DNA from: JAAYJT01 sp037445555
GTDB lineage: Bacteria; Bacteroidota; Bacteroidia; Bacteroidales; JAAYJT01
Direction: 5' to 3'
Assembly (NCBI GenBank): GCA_037445555.1
Contig: JBBIKG010000002.1
Location: 62,001 to 126,000, forward strand
DNA: 64,000 nt
Shown: positions 1 through 8,104 of the stretch, piece by piece
Numbering within the stretch: the stretch's first letter is position 1
Layout of the letters: each line of letters opens with the position of its first letter
The notes under the pieces: generated by a model
What the model saw: only the letters and a program-made list of their open reading frames with translations
Told to the model about the DNA's origin: nothing
Database searches by the model: none
Translations under genes and position numbers: made by a program

Positions 1-254
1 GGCAACCCTTGTACTGCAACAATCCCGATTGAATCTATCGGTAACCTGGGAAGGGGAAAGATAATGGTGTCCTTGGGGATTACAGCAGTAACCACAAGGT
101 TGTAATCAAGGGTGGCCACTGCCGGCGGGAATCCTGTTGCGCTGTCGGGGTAAATACCCGGGCGAACAAAATCACCCGGTGTGCATTGAGCTGCTGTCTG
201 CACCGATAATAGAAAAAGTGCCCAACAAATGATGTATTGTATTACTTGCTTCAT
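1..254 (-). CDS. secreted protein, N-terminal part only (probable type IX cargo)
   Basis: Reading the minus strand from the ATG at 254 gives an open frame that runs off the left edge. It begins with a signal peptide (MKQVIQYIICWALFLLSVQT, then AAQ) followed by a mature start CTPGDFVRPGIYPDSATGFP. This Cys-Thr-Pro and PGIYPDSA opening resembles surface proteins of Bacteroidota that carry a C-terminal type IX sorting domain, but the C-terminus is outside the window, so the cargo role is inference. It lies 77 nt downstream of the 332-1090 gene on the same strand, and no clear promoter is seen between them. Confidence 0.6.
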   Translation of the reverse strand, partial: MKQVIQYIICWALFLLSVQTAAQCTPGDFVRPGIYPDSATGFPPAVATLDYNLVVTAVIPKDTIIFPLPRLPIDSIGIVAVQGL

Positions 255-331
255 AATTTTTTCGTTTAAATGAAACAAACCTCATCTACCAGTAAACTAA
301 AATATCTCAGAACTCATTCCTCCAATAGTAA

Positions 332-1090
332 TCAGTTGTATCGTTTACCGATATGTGCCGAAATGTAAAACGTCAGAAAAAAATGCTCCGGGTCACGGTT
401 GGCCATTATCGGAATTGCCTTTGGAAAATATTCTGCCACACCTCCTACCTCAATGGCAGAAAGTGTTTGATTCAGCTTCGAGAAGTCAAAACTTAGTCCC
501 AGTTTACCGTACAGGCCCGGATGAAAGCTGAGCTCGTCAAACCCCTTGAAAAAATCACCATCGCCATAAATGTTCTCAGAATTATGTTTTGCCGGATCGT
601 ATTTTTCGGTTTTTAATGAGTAAGTTATGAAATACTGATTAAGAGTTATATCATGGATAATGTTAAGGTAGATCGGTTTTGCCATTCCAAGCGATGCACC
701 GCCATTCCAGAAATAGCGAACTTCAATCCCGCCCCATTCGGGTTTGCGGTTAAGTAATCGTTGCTGCCCGGCTCCCGCCCTAAGAATAAGCAATGAATTA
801 AGCTTTCCGTACGAGTAGCTGCGGCTGCTGCTGAACATATCGTTCGATACGCGTGTTTCGCGTTCCGACTTCATCACAAGAAGCTCGGATTCATATAACC
901 ATTTGGTATAGAAGTCTTTATTTATTCCTTTGCGAAACTGCAGTCCGTATCCCTGCGAGTGTATTAAAATACCAAATGAGTGCTCTTTTCTTAAAAGAAC
1001 GGTTTCATTCAGGGTTTCTGTTTCGTTCTGGGCCCTGGCATTCAGCAGCAGGCACAAAGCAAACAACAGAAATGGAGCTAACCATTTCAT
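332..1090 (-). CDS. predicted outer-membrane beta-barrel protein, function unknown
   Basis: The 252-residue product has a clear signal peptide (MKWLAPFLLFALCLLLNARA, then QN). The mature part has alternating polar and aromatic strands and ends in a strand with terminal YN (FYISAHIGKRYN), as in small outer-membrane barrels. I do not recognise a named family. A TATATTTG -7-like element (minus strand, 1112-1119) lies about 20 nt before the start, but no matching -33 element is present. The gene is transcribed toward the secreted-protein gene at the window edge and may share its transcript. Confidence 0.65.
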   Translation of the reverse strand: MKWLAPFLLFALCLLLNARAQNETETLNETVLLRKEHSFGILIHSQGYGLQFRKGINKDFYTKWLYESELLVMKSERETRVSNDMFSSSRSYSYGKLNSLLILRAGAGQQRLLNRKPEWGGIEVRYFWNGGASLGMAKPIYLNIIHDITLNQYFITYSLKTEKYDPAKHNSENIYGDGDFFKGFDELSFHPGLYGKLGLSFDFSKLNQTLSAIEVGGVAEYFPKAIPIMANRDPEHFFLTFYISAHIGKRYN

Positions 1091-1198
1091 AGGCAGGGGT
1101 GATATGCATCACAAATATAGTAAAAAAATCGAATTTGGCTACTAACTTGCGAATTTACTGATCGCTTTGAGAAAACCCGGCAGGATAAAATAGCCCGG

Positions 1199-1360
1199 TT
1201 AATAAGGCTGTTCTGCCTGAAATCGCTTGTATTCGCCGTAGGCAGCACATTTCTGACGTGTCTGGCACGATTGCAATGCCATGGCTACCAGCAATGCTAC
1301 CACTGCCACAACGAGGGTTATCTTCCGGAGATTTAGATTATAAGTGTTACTAATCATCAT
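1199..1360 (-). CDS. small lipoprotein
   Basis: From the double ATG at 1360/1357 the product is about 53 residues: a short basic n-region, a hydrophobic stretch (ITLVVAVVALLVAMA) and a lipobox ending LQSC, then a short charged tail containing KCAAYGEY. Very small lipoproteins with a Cys-Lys-rich KCAAYG-type segment are common in Bacteroidota; their role is unknown to me. The frame is open further upstream to 1456, but that extension would put about 32 residues before the signal and is unlikely. It is divergent from ung. Confidence 0.6.
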   Translation of the reverse strand: MMISNTYNLNLRKITLVVAVVALLVAMALQSCQTRQKCAAYGEYKRFQAEQPY

Positions 1361-1423
1361 TATTGACAGTTGGAAGTTGAGGTGCGTCTGACTTTTCCGA
1401 ATGTAACTTTTATTATTTTCTGA

Positions 1424-1461
1424 TAACTTTGAGCTCGGATTTTTATTGTTCTGCAATCCGA
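1424..1461 (+). promoter_or_regulatory. ung promoter -7 element and leader hairpin
   Basis: A perfect TAACTTTG (1424-1431) fits the Bacteroidota -7 consensus; an ATG trinucleotide 20 nt upstream is a one-mismatch -33. Transcription would start near 1438. TCGGATT (1435-1441) and AATCCGA (1455-1461) can pair as a 7-bp stem with a 13-nt loop, ending 14 nt before the ung ATG. Confidence 0.45.
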
Positions 1462-1475
1462 TATAATTGCTAACT

Positions 1476-2156
1476 ATGGAAAAGATTAACCCGGCAATTG
1501 ACGATAGTTGGAAAAAGATATTGGAAGATGAATTTGAAGCAGACTATTTTAAGACCCTCAAATCCTTTCTCCTGGATGAAAAGAATAAATATCTCATATA
1601 TCCTCCCGGAAGTCAGATATTTTCCGCATTTAATCACACTCCGTTTGACAAAGTCAGGGTAGTAATTCTGGGGCAGGATCCGTACCATGGGCCGGGGCAG
1701 GCTCACGGGCTCTGCTTCTCGGTTCCACGTGGTATTCCAAAGCCACCCTCGCTCGAAAATATATTCAAGGAAATCCAGAATGATCTCGGGCTTCCAGTCC
1801 CAGTCCACGGAAACCTCGAGAACTGGGCAAGGCAGGGGGTATTATTGCTAAACGCCACTCTTACCGTAAGGGCAAATCAGGCGGGTTCGCATCAAAACCG
1901 GGGATGGGAAAGATTTACCGATGCAGCTATAAAAGCCGTAGCAGATAAAAAACAACACGTAGTTTTTCTGTTATGGGGTAATTATGCCCAGGCCAAAGAA
2001 ACTCTAATCGATGCATCAAAGCATCTTGTGCTGAAAGCTGTGCACCCCTCACCTCTATCGGCTTTGCGGGGATTTTTTGGCTGCCGGCATTTCTCCAAAA
2101 CCAATGCTTACCTCAAATCAACCGGGCAGGCTGAAATAAGCTGGAATGTTGAGTAA
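1476..2156 (+). CDS. ung: uracil-DNA glycosylase, family 1
   Basis: Removes uracil from DNA as the first step of base-excision repair. From the ATG at 1476 the product has 226 residues, the normal family length. The water-activating motif GQDPYHGPG is at residues 66-74 (catalytic Asp68), LLLNATLTV at 123-131, and the DNA-intercalating loop HPSPLS at 190-195 with the catalytic His190. An in-frame TTG at 1467 is possible, but the ATG gives the usual N-terminus. It stands alone between a divergent lipoprotein gene and the riboswitch-controlled receptor. No unusual residues were seen. Confidence 0.97.
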   Translation: MEKINPAIDDSWKKILEDEFEADYFKTLKSFLLDEKNKYLIYPPGSQIFSAFNHTPFDKVRVVILGQDPYHGPGQAHGLCFSVPRGIPKPPSLENIFKEIQNDLGLPVPVHGNLENWARQGVLLLNATLTVRANQAGSHQNRGWERFTDAAIKAVADKKQHVVFLLWGNYAQAKETLIDASKHLVLKAVHPSPLSALRGFFGCRHFSKTNAYLKSTGQAEISWNVE

Positions 2157-2185
2157 AAAAACTACGGTTTATTAATAAATCATTG

Positions 2186-2193
2186 TAATTTTG
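2186..2193 (+). promoter_or_regulatory. -7 element preceding the TPP riboswitch
   Basis: TAATTTTG matches TAnnTTTG exactly and would start RNA near 2200, just before the riboswitch begins. No good -33 element is seen 19-21 nt upstream. Confidence 0.5.
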
Positions 2194-2205
2194 TTGCCGG
2201 TTCTC

Positions 2206-2290
2206 AACATACAGGGGTGCCTGAATATAACGGGCTGAGATCAAACCCATTGAACCTGATCCGGATAATGCCGGCGAAGGGATAGGGTAA
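2206..2290 (+). ncRNA. TPP (THI-box) riboswitch
   Basis: The conserved core is complete and in order: GGGGTGCC (2214-2221), GGCTGAGA (2233-2240), ACCC, TGAACCTGATCCGG, ATAATGCCGG and CGAAGGGA (ending about 2282). This is the thiamine pyrophosphate aptamer. It precedes a TonB-dependent receptor, so thiamine sufficiency should shut off receptor synthesis. Helix P1 boundaries are approximate. Confidence 0.95.
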
Positions 2291-2301
2291 ACTTTAGGAT
2301 T

Positions 2302-2327
2302 GGAGGTAGATGCCTCTTTATACCTCC
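2302..2327 (+). promoter_or_regulatory. possible riboswitch expression-platform hairpin
   Basis: GGAGGTA (2302-2308) and TACCTCC (2321-2327) form a perfect 7-bp stem with a 12-nt loop, starting about 20 nt after the aptamer. The 5' arm is the only Shine-Dalgarno-like sequence here and precedes an in-frame ATG at 2310. There is no T-tract, so translational control is more likely than termination. This role is inferred. Confidence 0.5.
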
Positions 2328-2354
2328 GGAAGTTTAACCAACAAAAAGAGACTA

Positions 2355-4802
2355 ATGAAACGCATCTGGCTATTGGCATTTTACCTTGCCCTGGCGATCT
2401 CTTTGAGATCGCAGCACACAATTATCGGACAAGTGGAGGATAAGACGACACAATCGCCGCTGTCCGGAGCACACATTGTGGTTACGAATACCCTAATGAC
2501 GGCAGTAAGCAATGCTCAGGGGAAATTTGAGATCAGGAACATACGAAGCGGTATCTATGAAATTAGGGTTACCTACATGGGGTATGAATCTCATGTGAGG
2601 CAGGTTGCGGTAGAGGCAACCACCCGGCTTAATATCTCGCTCAATCCAAAAAACACCCTGGCAGATGAAGTAGTAATAATGGCCACCCGCGCCGGCGAAA
2701 ACACCCCGGTATCGTTCAGTACCATCGAGGGTAATCAATTGCAGCAACTGAACACCGGTCGTGATATACCTATGCTGCTCGAAATTCTGCCGTCGATAGT
2801 GAGCACAAGCGATGCTGGAACCGGAATCGGGTACACCTCATTCAGGATTCGTGGCACCGATATGAACCGAATTAATATCACGCTAAATGGTATTCCATTA
2901 AACGATTCGGAATCTCACGGTGTATGGTGGGTCGATCTTCCTGATCTAGCTTCTTCAGTCGCCAGCATCCAGGTGCAGCGGGGAGTAGGCACATCCACCA
3001 ACGGCGCTGGAGCCTTTGGCGCCAGTATCAATATGATTACCAACCCGATAAACCCGGAAGCTTATGCTAGTATTGCAAGCAATTATGGTTCTTTCAACAC
3101 CTGGCGAAACACTCTATCATTTGGATCTGGCCTACTTTCAAAACATTTCAGCATTGACGGACGATTCTCAAAAATCTCATCGGACGGGTTCATCGACCGC
3201 GCCTTTGCAAACCTGGGTTCATATAACCTCACTGCCGCTTACGTGACTGATAAAACTATACTGCGGTGCAATGTCATTTCGGGCAGCGAGCGCACCTATC
3301 AGGCGTGGGATGGTGTTCCCTCGGAGTTGCTTGCAACCAACCGCAGGTATAACGGCATCGGTGCGTATATCAGAGCTGATGGTTCCACTGCATACTACGA
3401 AAATGAAACTGACAACTACAAACAGGATCATTATCAGCTATTCTGGTCACATGCACCTAAGCAGAATCTGAATTTGAATGCCGGACTGCATTACACCAAA
3501 GGATTCGGGTATTATGAGCAATACAAAACAAACCGCAAGCTATCGGACTATAACCTTCCGGTAATCCAGTTGCCTGGCGAGCTGTGGATTCAGGGCTCTG
3601 ATTCATTGCGGTTTCCGGGAGGAAAAATAATGCGTTCTGATCTGATACGGCGAAAATATCTTGACAATGACTTTTATGGAATAGTATGGTCGGCCAACTT
3701 CAACCCGTCCCGCTGGCAATTGAATTTCGGGGGGGCAGTAAATCAATACTTTGGCGATCATTACGGAAGGGTGATCTGGATGAAATTTGCAGGTCAAACG
3801 AACATGGATCACCAATGGTATTTTAACCAGGGTAAAAAAACCGACTTCAACATTTTTGCCAAAGCAAACTGGTATCTCAGAAATCGCTGGCAGCTTTACG
3901 CCGATCTTCAGTACCGTTCCATTCTGTTCACTATCGCCGGTATTGACGATGACCTCCGTGATATCTCAAGGGAGCATTCATTCAATTTCCTGAATCCAAA
4001 ATTCGGCGTTATGTGGGAGATAAAGCCCGGGATACGCGTGTATGGATCATACGCGAGTGCCCGCCGTGAGCCAAATCGATCGAACTATACGGATGCCAGC
4101 CCTTTGCAACCTATGCCCACCCATGAAAAACTACATAATCTGGAACTTGGATATAAGATGAACAAGCCTGGCTGGTATCTCGGAGCAAATGCCTACTATA
4201 TGTACTACATCGATCAGCTGATTTTGACCGGTATGATTAACGATGTGGGCGATCAAGTGATGACCAATGTGCCAGAAAGCTTCCGCAGGGGGGTAGAGGT
4301 GGAAACAAGCATTTATGCCTATTCGTGGTTGCAGATAGCTGCCAACATGACAGTGAGTGAGAACATCATCAACAACTTCACCGAATATGTTGATGACTGG
4401 GACAACTGGGGAAAACAAAGAATGAATCGAATAGGACGAACAACACTGGCATTTTCTCCTTCGTTTATTTTCGGAGGCCAACTGATTCTGCTTCCGTTTA
4501 AAAGCGTCAAAATATCTCTGCATTCGAAATATGTCAGCAAACAATACATTGACAACACCTCATCAGAAGATCGCACACTTGATCCCTACTTTATCAGCAA
4601 CCTATTCCTGAATTATAATCTCAAAATATTTGGCTTAAAAGAAACCGAAATCGTGTTTCAGGTCAATAACCTCTTTAATGCCAGTTATGAAACAAATGCC
4701 TGCGTTTACAGGTACTTCTCAGAAGGCAAGTACAGCAAAATAGACGGATATTTTCCACAGGCTGGAGTACATTTCATGGCAGGTCTGCGGCTCAGCTTAT
4801 GA
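2355..4802 (+). CDS. TonB-dependent outer-membrane receptor, probable thiamine uptake
   Basis: An 815-residue gated outer-membrane transporter. Order: signal peptide (MKRIWLLAFYLALAISLRSQ), carboxypeptidase-regulatory-like domain (about 22-105, with GYES typical of the fold), plug domain (about 115-240, including RIRGTDMNRINITLNGIPLN), then a long beta-barrel ending GLRLSL. The TPP riboswitch in its leader ties it to thiamine or a precursor; the substrate itself is inferred. The start at 2355 gives a clean signal peptide; an ATG at 2310 would add 15 residues. The usual thiamine partners (a PnuT-type permease and a thiamine pyrophosphokinase) are not next to it: smpB follows instead. Confidence 0.9.
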   Translation: MKRIWLLAFYLALAISLRSQHTIIGQVEDKTTQSPLSGAHIVVTNTLMTAVSNAQGKFEIRNIRSGIYEIRVTYMGYESHVRQVAVEATTRLNISLNPKNTLADEVVIMATRAGENTPVSFSTIEGNQLQQLNTGRDIPMLLEILPSIVSTSDAGTGIGYTSFRIRGTDMNRINITLNGIPLNDSESHGVWWVDLPDLASSVASIQVQRGVGTSTNGAGAFGASINMITNPINPEAYASIASNYGSFNTWRNTLSFGSGLLSKHFSIDGRFSKISSDGFIDRAFANLGSYNLTAAYVTDKTILRCNVISGSERTYQAWDGVPSELLATNRRYNGIGAYIRADGSTAYYENETDNYKQDHYQLFWSHAPKQNLNLNAGLHYTKGFGYYEQYKTNRKLSDYNLPVIQLPGELWIQGSDSLRFPGGKIMRSDLIRRKYLDNDFYGIVWSANFNPSRWQLNFGGAVNQYFGDHYGRVIWMKFAGQTNMDHQWYFNQGKKTDFNIFAKANWYLRNRWQLYADLQYRSILFTIAGIDDDLRDISREHSFNFLNPKFGVMWEIKPGIRVYGSYASARREPNRSNYTDASPLQPMPTHEKLHNLELGYKMNKPGWYLGANAYYMYYIDQLILTGMINDVGDQVMTNVPESFRRGVEVETSIYAYSWLQIAANMTVSENIINNFTEYVDDWDNWGKQRMNRIGRTTLAFSPSFIFGGQLILLPFKSVKISLHSKYVSKQYIDNTSSEDRTLDPYFISNLFLNYNLKIFGLKETEIVFQVNNLFNASYETNACVYRYFSEGKYSKIDGYFPQAGVHFMAGLRLSL

Positions 4803-4822
4803 CCTGGGTCATTCAAATTTCT

Positions 4823-4830
4823 TACTTTTG
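4823..4830 (+). promoter_or_regulatory. -7 element for smpB
   Basis: TACTTTTG matches TAnnTTTG; the -33 position falls on TATG at the receptor's stop codon, a weak match. It suggests smpB is transcribed separately from the thiamine-controlled receptor. Confidence 0.45.
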
Positions 4831-4847
4831 CCAGCTAACCTAAAGCA

Positions 4848-5300
4848 TTGTTTACGGTGAGTCTAAGCATCCGGAATCGCAAGGCGGCCTTTGAATATTT
4901 TTTGCTCGAGGAGTTTGTTGCAGGAATACAACTTACCGGCACAGAAATAAAATCGATCCGGGCCGGTAAAGCAAGTATTAACGATGCCTATTGCACACTG
5001 AAAAACGGAGAGCTGTTTGTGATTAATATGCATGTGGCAGAATACGAGAACGGTTCTTACAATAACCATGAGCCTAAACGCGATCGAAAACTACTCCTGA
5101 CCAAACGTGAGATTCGTAAGCTTACCATTAAGATTAATGAACGTGGGTTTACAATCATTCCTGTGTTGTTATTTATCAACGAACGAGGCTACGCCAAGCT
5201 GAAAATTGCGCTGGCAAAAGGGAAAAAGATGTATGATAAGCGCGATACCCTAAAAAGCAAGGATCAGCGACGCGATCTGGAAAGAGAAGACAGACTCTGA
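4848..5300 (+). CDS. smpB: SsrA-binding protein
   Basis: Binds tmRNA and delivers it to stalled ribosomes for trans-translation. The 150-residue product shows the family core: FEYFLLEEFVAGIQLTGTEI with KSIRAGKASINDAY (about 15-50), a central basic barrel (about 80-120), and the basic C-terminal tail KKMYDKRDTLKSKDQRR. No ATG is available at a sensible place; TTG at 4848 or GTG at 4857 could start it, and the shorter form loses only three residues. The tmRNA gene is not in this window. Confidence 0.95.
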   Translation: MFTVSLSIRNRKAAFEYFLLEEFVAGIQLTGTEIKSIRAGKASINDAYCTLKNGELFVINMHVAEYENGSYNNHEPKRDRKLLLTKREIRKLTIKINERGFTIIPVLLFINERGYAKLKIALAKGKKMYDKRDTLKSKDQRRDLEREDRL

Positions 5301-5663
5301 AGAAAATTCTCCGGGGCTTTTCAGGTGAGATTAGCCATGAACCTCCGATGTTTTTTCAAGAATTGTAAGATCTATTTAACCGAAAGATATCTGGAGCGTT
5401 GCGCGGGTGGATATTTGGTGGATATGGTGCGCAAAATCATTATTGAGTGAAGAACCTATCGATACTGAGGATATTCTGCATTACTTAAGTGTTTCTCGGG
5501 GAATATCATTAATACTTCATTCGGCGGGTGATTATTTTGAAAATATTTCAAGTAAAAACCCACAGAATTTGGGAAATGACTTAATTTTTATTATTTTTGG
5601 TGAAAGGTGGACCAAGTGTGGCCGGATGGTTTTCAAAAAATCATAACATTAAACCCAGGAGCC
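5301..5663. other. 363-nt region without a convincing gene
   Basis: Holds a GTG-started 79-codon frame (5407-5646) with no recognisable motif that overlaps the promoter below; I treat it as non-coding. An 8-bp direct repeat GTGGATAT occurs at 5407-5414 and 5418-5425. The only supported element is the promoter at 5568-5599. Confidence 0.6.
5568..5599 (+). promoter_or_regulatory. promoter for the secreted NTF2-like gene
   Basis: TTTG (5568-5571), a 20-nt spacer and TATTTTTG (5592-5599) match the Bacteroidota housekeeping promoter at both elements. The start of RNA would be near 5606, giving a leader of about 58 nt. Confidence 0.7.
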
Positions 5664-6140
5664 ATGAAAAGACTCATACACATCGCGATTTTTCTGAGTT
5701 TATGCAATTTGCTTTATGCCCAGTCGCCCAAAGCAAAGCGGTCAGAAGATGAGAAAAACATCCTGAATGTGCTTGAAAAGTATATTCAGGCGAACGAAAC
5801 CCAAAACCTGCCATTGATGGAAGACATCTGGGCTATTGACGAGCCTATCATGGCCTTTGGCACTGATGCAGGCGAAAAGATCGTTGGTTGGCATGACCTC
5901 AGTCAGGCCTACCGTAGGCAGTTTAACACATTTAAGGATACCTACATCTCAGCCCGCGACCAGACCATCAGCATCAACGAAACCTCAAACACAGCCTGGA
6001 CCTCACAGATATTGAATTACAATTTCCTTCTGGAAGGAGTTGCTAAAAAATATGAGGGCATTCGTTTTACAGGCACGCTGATTAAGAAAGGCGGCGAATG
6101 GAAGCTTGTGCAGATGCATCTTTCTCTCCCATTGCAGTAA
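5664..6140 (+). CDS. secreted SnoaL/NTF2-like protein
   Basis: 158 residues from the ATG at 5664, which directly gives a signal peptide (MKRLIHIAIFLSLCNLLYAQ). The mature part (KNILNVLEKYIQANETQNLP, later DISARDQ-like and GEWKLVQMHLSLP segments) fits the cone-shaped NTF2/SnoaL fold used by the ketosteroid-isomerase-like and calcium/calmodulin kinase association-domain families. These can be enzymes or ligand-binding proteins, so no activity is claimed. It has its own promoter and a terminator directly behind. Confidence 0.7.
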   Translation: MKRLIHIAIFLSLCNLLYAQSPKAKRSEDEKNILNVLEKYIQANETQNLPLMEDIWAIDEPIMAFGTDAGEKIVGWHDLSQAYRRQFNTFKDTYISARDQTISINETSNTAWTSQILNYNFLLEGVAKKYEGIRFTGTLIKKGGEWKLVQMHLSLPLQ

Positions 6141-6148
6141 AAAGAACA

Positions 6149-6183
6149 GGGGCCGTCTTTTTGAGACCGCCTCTTTTCTTTTT
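6149..6183 (+). terminator. rho-independent terminator
   Basis: GGGGCCGTCT (6149-6158) pairs with AGACCGCCTC (6164-6173) with one mismatch and one G-U pair, a 5-nt loop, followed by TTTTCTTTTT (6174-6183). It ends the NTF2-like gene and separates it from convergent mscL. Confidence 0.8.
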
Positions 6184-6196
6184 AAGAAATTCTTTT

Positions 6197-6598
6197 TTAA
6201 CCCTTTTTCAGCAAGTCGCGAATTTCAGTCAGCAGTTGCTCTTCTTTGCTTGGGGCAGGCGGTGCCGGAGGGGCTTCCACTTCTTTTTTCTTGGTAGAAT
6301 TAATGGCCTTAATCATCATGAAAATAGCAAATGCTATGATGATGAAATCAACCACATTCTGGATAAACATACCGTAGTTCCAGGTTACTGCCGGCACATC
6401 GCCGACGGCCTGTTTGAGGGTCAGTACCAGGTCTTTAAAATCCACTCCACCAAGCAGCAGACCCAACGGGGGCATCAGGATATCGTTGACAAACGAGGAA
6501 ACGATCTTCCCGAATGCGCCTCCAATGATTACGGCAACAGCCAAATCAACCACATTGCCTTTCATGGCAAATGCTTTAAATTCTTTCAACAAGCTCAT
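6197..6598 (-). CDS. mscL: large-conductance mechanosensitive channel
   Basis: Homopentameric inner-membrane channel that opens under membrane tension to release solutes during hypo-osmotic shock. At 133 residues it has family length: amphipathic N-terminal helix with FKAFAMKGNVVDLAVAV (7-23), first membrane helix about 16-41 with the Gly/Ala-rich pore constriction, periplasmic loop, second helix about 77-99, and a C-terminal amphipathic bundle helix (KEEQLLTEIRDLLKK). A Pro/Ala-rich linker (EAPPAPPAPS) precedes that helix. An AT-rich inverted repeat lies in its upstream region. Confidence 0.96.
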   Translation of the reverse strand: MSLLKEFKAFAMKGNVVDLAVAVIIGGAFGKIVSSFVNDILMPPLGLLLGGVDFKDLVLTLKQAVGDVPAVTWNYGMFIQNVVDFIIIAFAIFMMIKAINSTKKKEVEAPPAPPAPSKEEQLLTEIRDLLKKG

Positions 6599-6673
6599 AG
6601 TGTGTTGGTTTTAATTAATAATATTGTTATTACACCCGTCTTCAGAGCAATCACAAGGCTAATATAAGGAATT

Positions 6674-7579
6674 TTAGAACTTATAGGACAATCCTATGCC
6701 AAAAACTTCTTTAAATTGTGTGCGTGGCCCCTTTTTACCGTCCTTATCTGTGATGATGATGTCATCGTCGTACAGAAGATTTGTACTAAGACTCAGTGTA
6801 ATAAACTTCGTCGCTTTAAGTAGCGCCATAGCTTCCCAGTTAATGTCAATATTCTGCGGGTTTTTCAAATAGTTGGAAAAAAGGTCCAGCTTGGTTTGAA
6901 AACCAAATCGCTCATTGATGTCCTTTTTGTAGGATGACCGCACATAGCCCCCAAACTCGCTGCGAACTTTTTCGCCGGGATTAACACCAAACGCTCCGGC
7001 AGAGGATAACTTCTCGTTATTTACTATTGTCAACCTTCCGGTAAGCGGCGCGGCAAACAAGCTGAGATTTTCCACCCCTTTGTAATCCATACCCAAGGCG
7101 GCTACAAGATAGGCCGGAGCCAGAAAATCGGAAATTTTATCGGTAGTATTCGGGTATTTATAGCCCGGCATCAATTGCGACCTAAAATTGAACAATCCGG
7201 TATAGAACCACTTTTCGTTTGCTTTCATGCCAACCTTTGACATGAGATCAATTTTGTCATCGGTCTTGACCATGTCATCAGCACCTTGTTTCATTAGGCC
7301 ATAGCCAAAATCAAAGGAATTGTTCCATGCAAGCTTCTGTTCGCGAAAGTCCGCAAAGAGGCTGAGTAACCCTGTTCCTGAAATCGAATTCTTACCGCCT
7401 GCTGCCCAATTGGAAAACGATGCCTGCGAAAAGGCCACTGAAATTAGTCCACCACGTTGCCAGCCGCCCGGCAATTCTGTTTTCACTTTTTTTAGCCCTG
7501 CTTCTGTCTCGAGCACCTGGGCAATCAAAGGCATGGCCAGCATGCCTGAAAGGAGTGAAAAAAGTATTATTCTTTTCAT
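6674..7579 (-). CDS. DUF3078 family outer-membrane protein
   Basis: 301 residues from the ATG at 7579, which opens a signal peptide (MKRIILFSLLSGMLAMPLIA, then Q). The opening of the mature protein, GGWQRGGLISVAFSQASFSN with WAAGG, is the signature I associate with DUF3078 in Bacteroidota. The remainder is beta-rich, ending FGIGLSYKF, as expected for an outer-membrane barrel. The function of the family is not known. An upstream in-frame ATG at 7606 lies inside a 14-bp palindrome and would add nine residues before the signal; I prefer 7579. Confidence 0.8.
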   Translation of the reverse strand: MKRIILFSLLSGMLAMPLIAQVLETEAGLKKVKTELPGGWQRGGLISVAFSQASFSNWAAGGKNSISGTGLLSLFADFREQKLAWNNSFDFGYGLMKQGADDMVKTDDKIDLMSKVGMKANEKWFYTGLFNFRSQLMPGYKYPNTTDKISDFLAPAYLVAALGMDYKGVENLSLFAAPLTGRLTIVNNEKLSSAGAFGVNPGEKVRSEFGGYVRSSYKKDINERFGFQTKLDLFSNYLKNPQNIDINWEAMALLKATKFITLSLSTNLLYDDDIIITDKDGKKGPRTQFKEVFGIGLSYKF

Positions 7580-7592
7580 AGCTAAAGTATTG

Positions 7593-7606
7593 ATGTTTAT
7601 AAACAT
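7593..7606. repeat. 14-bp perfect palindrome before the DUF3078 gene
   Basis: ATGTTTATAAACAT is self-complementary and lies 13 nt before the chosen start of the DUF3078 gene. It could be an operator; no regulator is identified. Confidence 0.5.
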
Positions 7607-7626
7607 TGAATCGATGAAACTCTATT

Positions 7627-8073
7627 TCACTTAAGGCTAAGTTCGATCACATCGTGCCGAACCAGGTTTAACACAAAAACACGATCAAACCCACAGCTAA
7701 AGTTAGTGCACAATAGGTTACTTTTTTCATTCACAGAAAAATTTTCCGGATACAAAATATAAATAACCAACCAATATGCACTCAACCAGTTCTTTTTGTA
7801 CAGTATCAGCTTTTCATCTTTTCTCTCCAGAATTTTCTTTATCATATCAGCCAAATGCTTCTCCTGCGGCCACGGGCTAATTACGGTAGAGTTTATGGCA
7901 ATCAGCCGGGTTAATTCTATACCAATGGCTTTTTTCGCGCTTACCTTAATTGTGAAATCAGGTGCTTCGGTTTTGACAATTTTCCCTCTCGGAAAATCAT
8001 GAAAAACTTTTCGAAAAAGGCTAAGAACCTGTCGTTCGGAGGATTCCTTCAGCCTATTTCTGGGCGAGTTCAT
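7627..8073 (-). CDS. conserved hypothetical, PD-(D/E)XK-like motif
   Basis: 148 residues with no signal peptide. Residues 38-40 PDF and 51-56 GIELTR resemble the metal-binding part of the restriction-endonuclease fold, where Asp39 and Glu53 would be ligands; the lysine of the ExK step is replaced by Thr55, as in some predicted-nuclease families with a GIEVT or GIELT signature. A later helix (HLADMIKKILERKDEKL) and a strand WLVIYIL fit that fold. Activity is not established. It starts 31 nt after the hypD stop on the same strand, so it may be the third gene of the hyp transcript. Confidence 0.55.
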   Translation of the reverse strand: MNSPRNRLKESSERQVLSLFRKVFHDFPRGKIVKTEAPDFTIKVSAKKAIGIELTRLIAINSTVISPWPQEKHLADMIKKILERKDEKLILYKKNWLSAYWLVIYILYPENFSVNEKSNLLCTNFSCGFDRVFVLNLVRHDVIELSLK

Positions 8074-8104
8074 GAATATGACAAATCAACCGTTATGAAA
8101 AAGC

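Noticed and set aside
5407..5646. 79-codon GTG-started frame in the smpB / NTF2-like gap
   Set aside because: No motif, unusual composition, and it contains a full consensus promoter for the next gene.
6098..6667. 189-codon frame opposite mscL
   Set aside because: It overlaps the terminator and the whole of mscL; no protein-like features.
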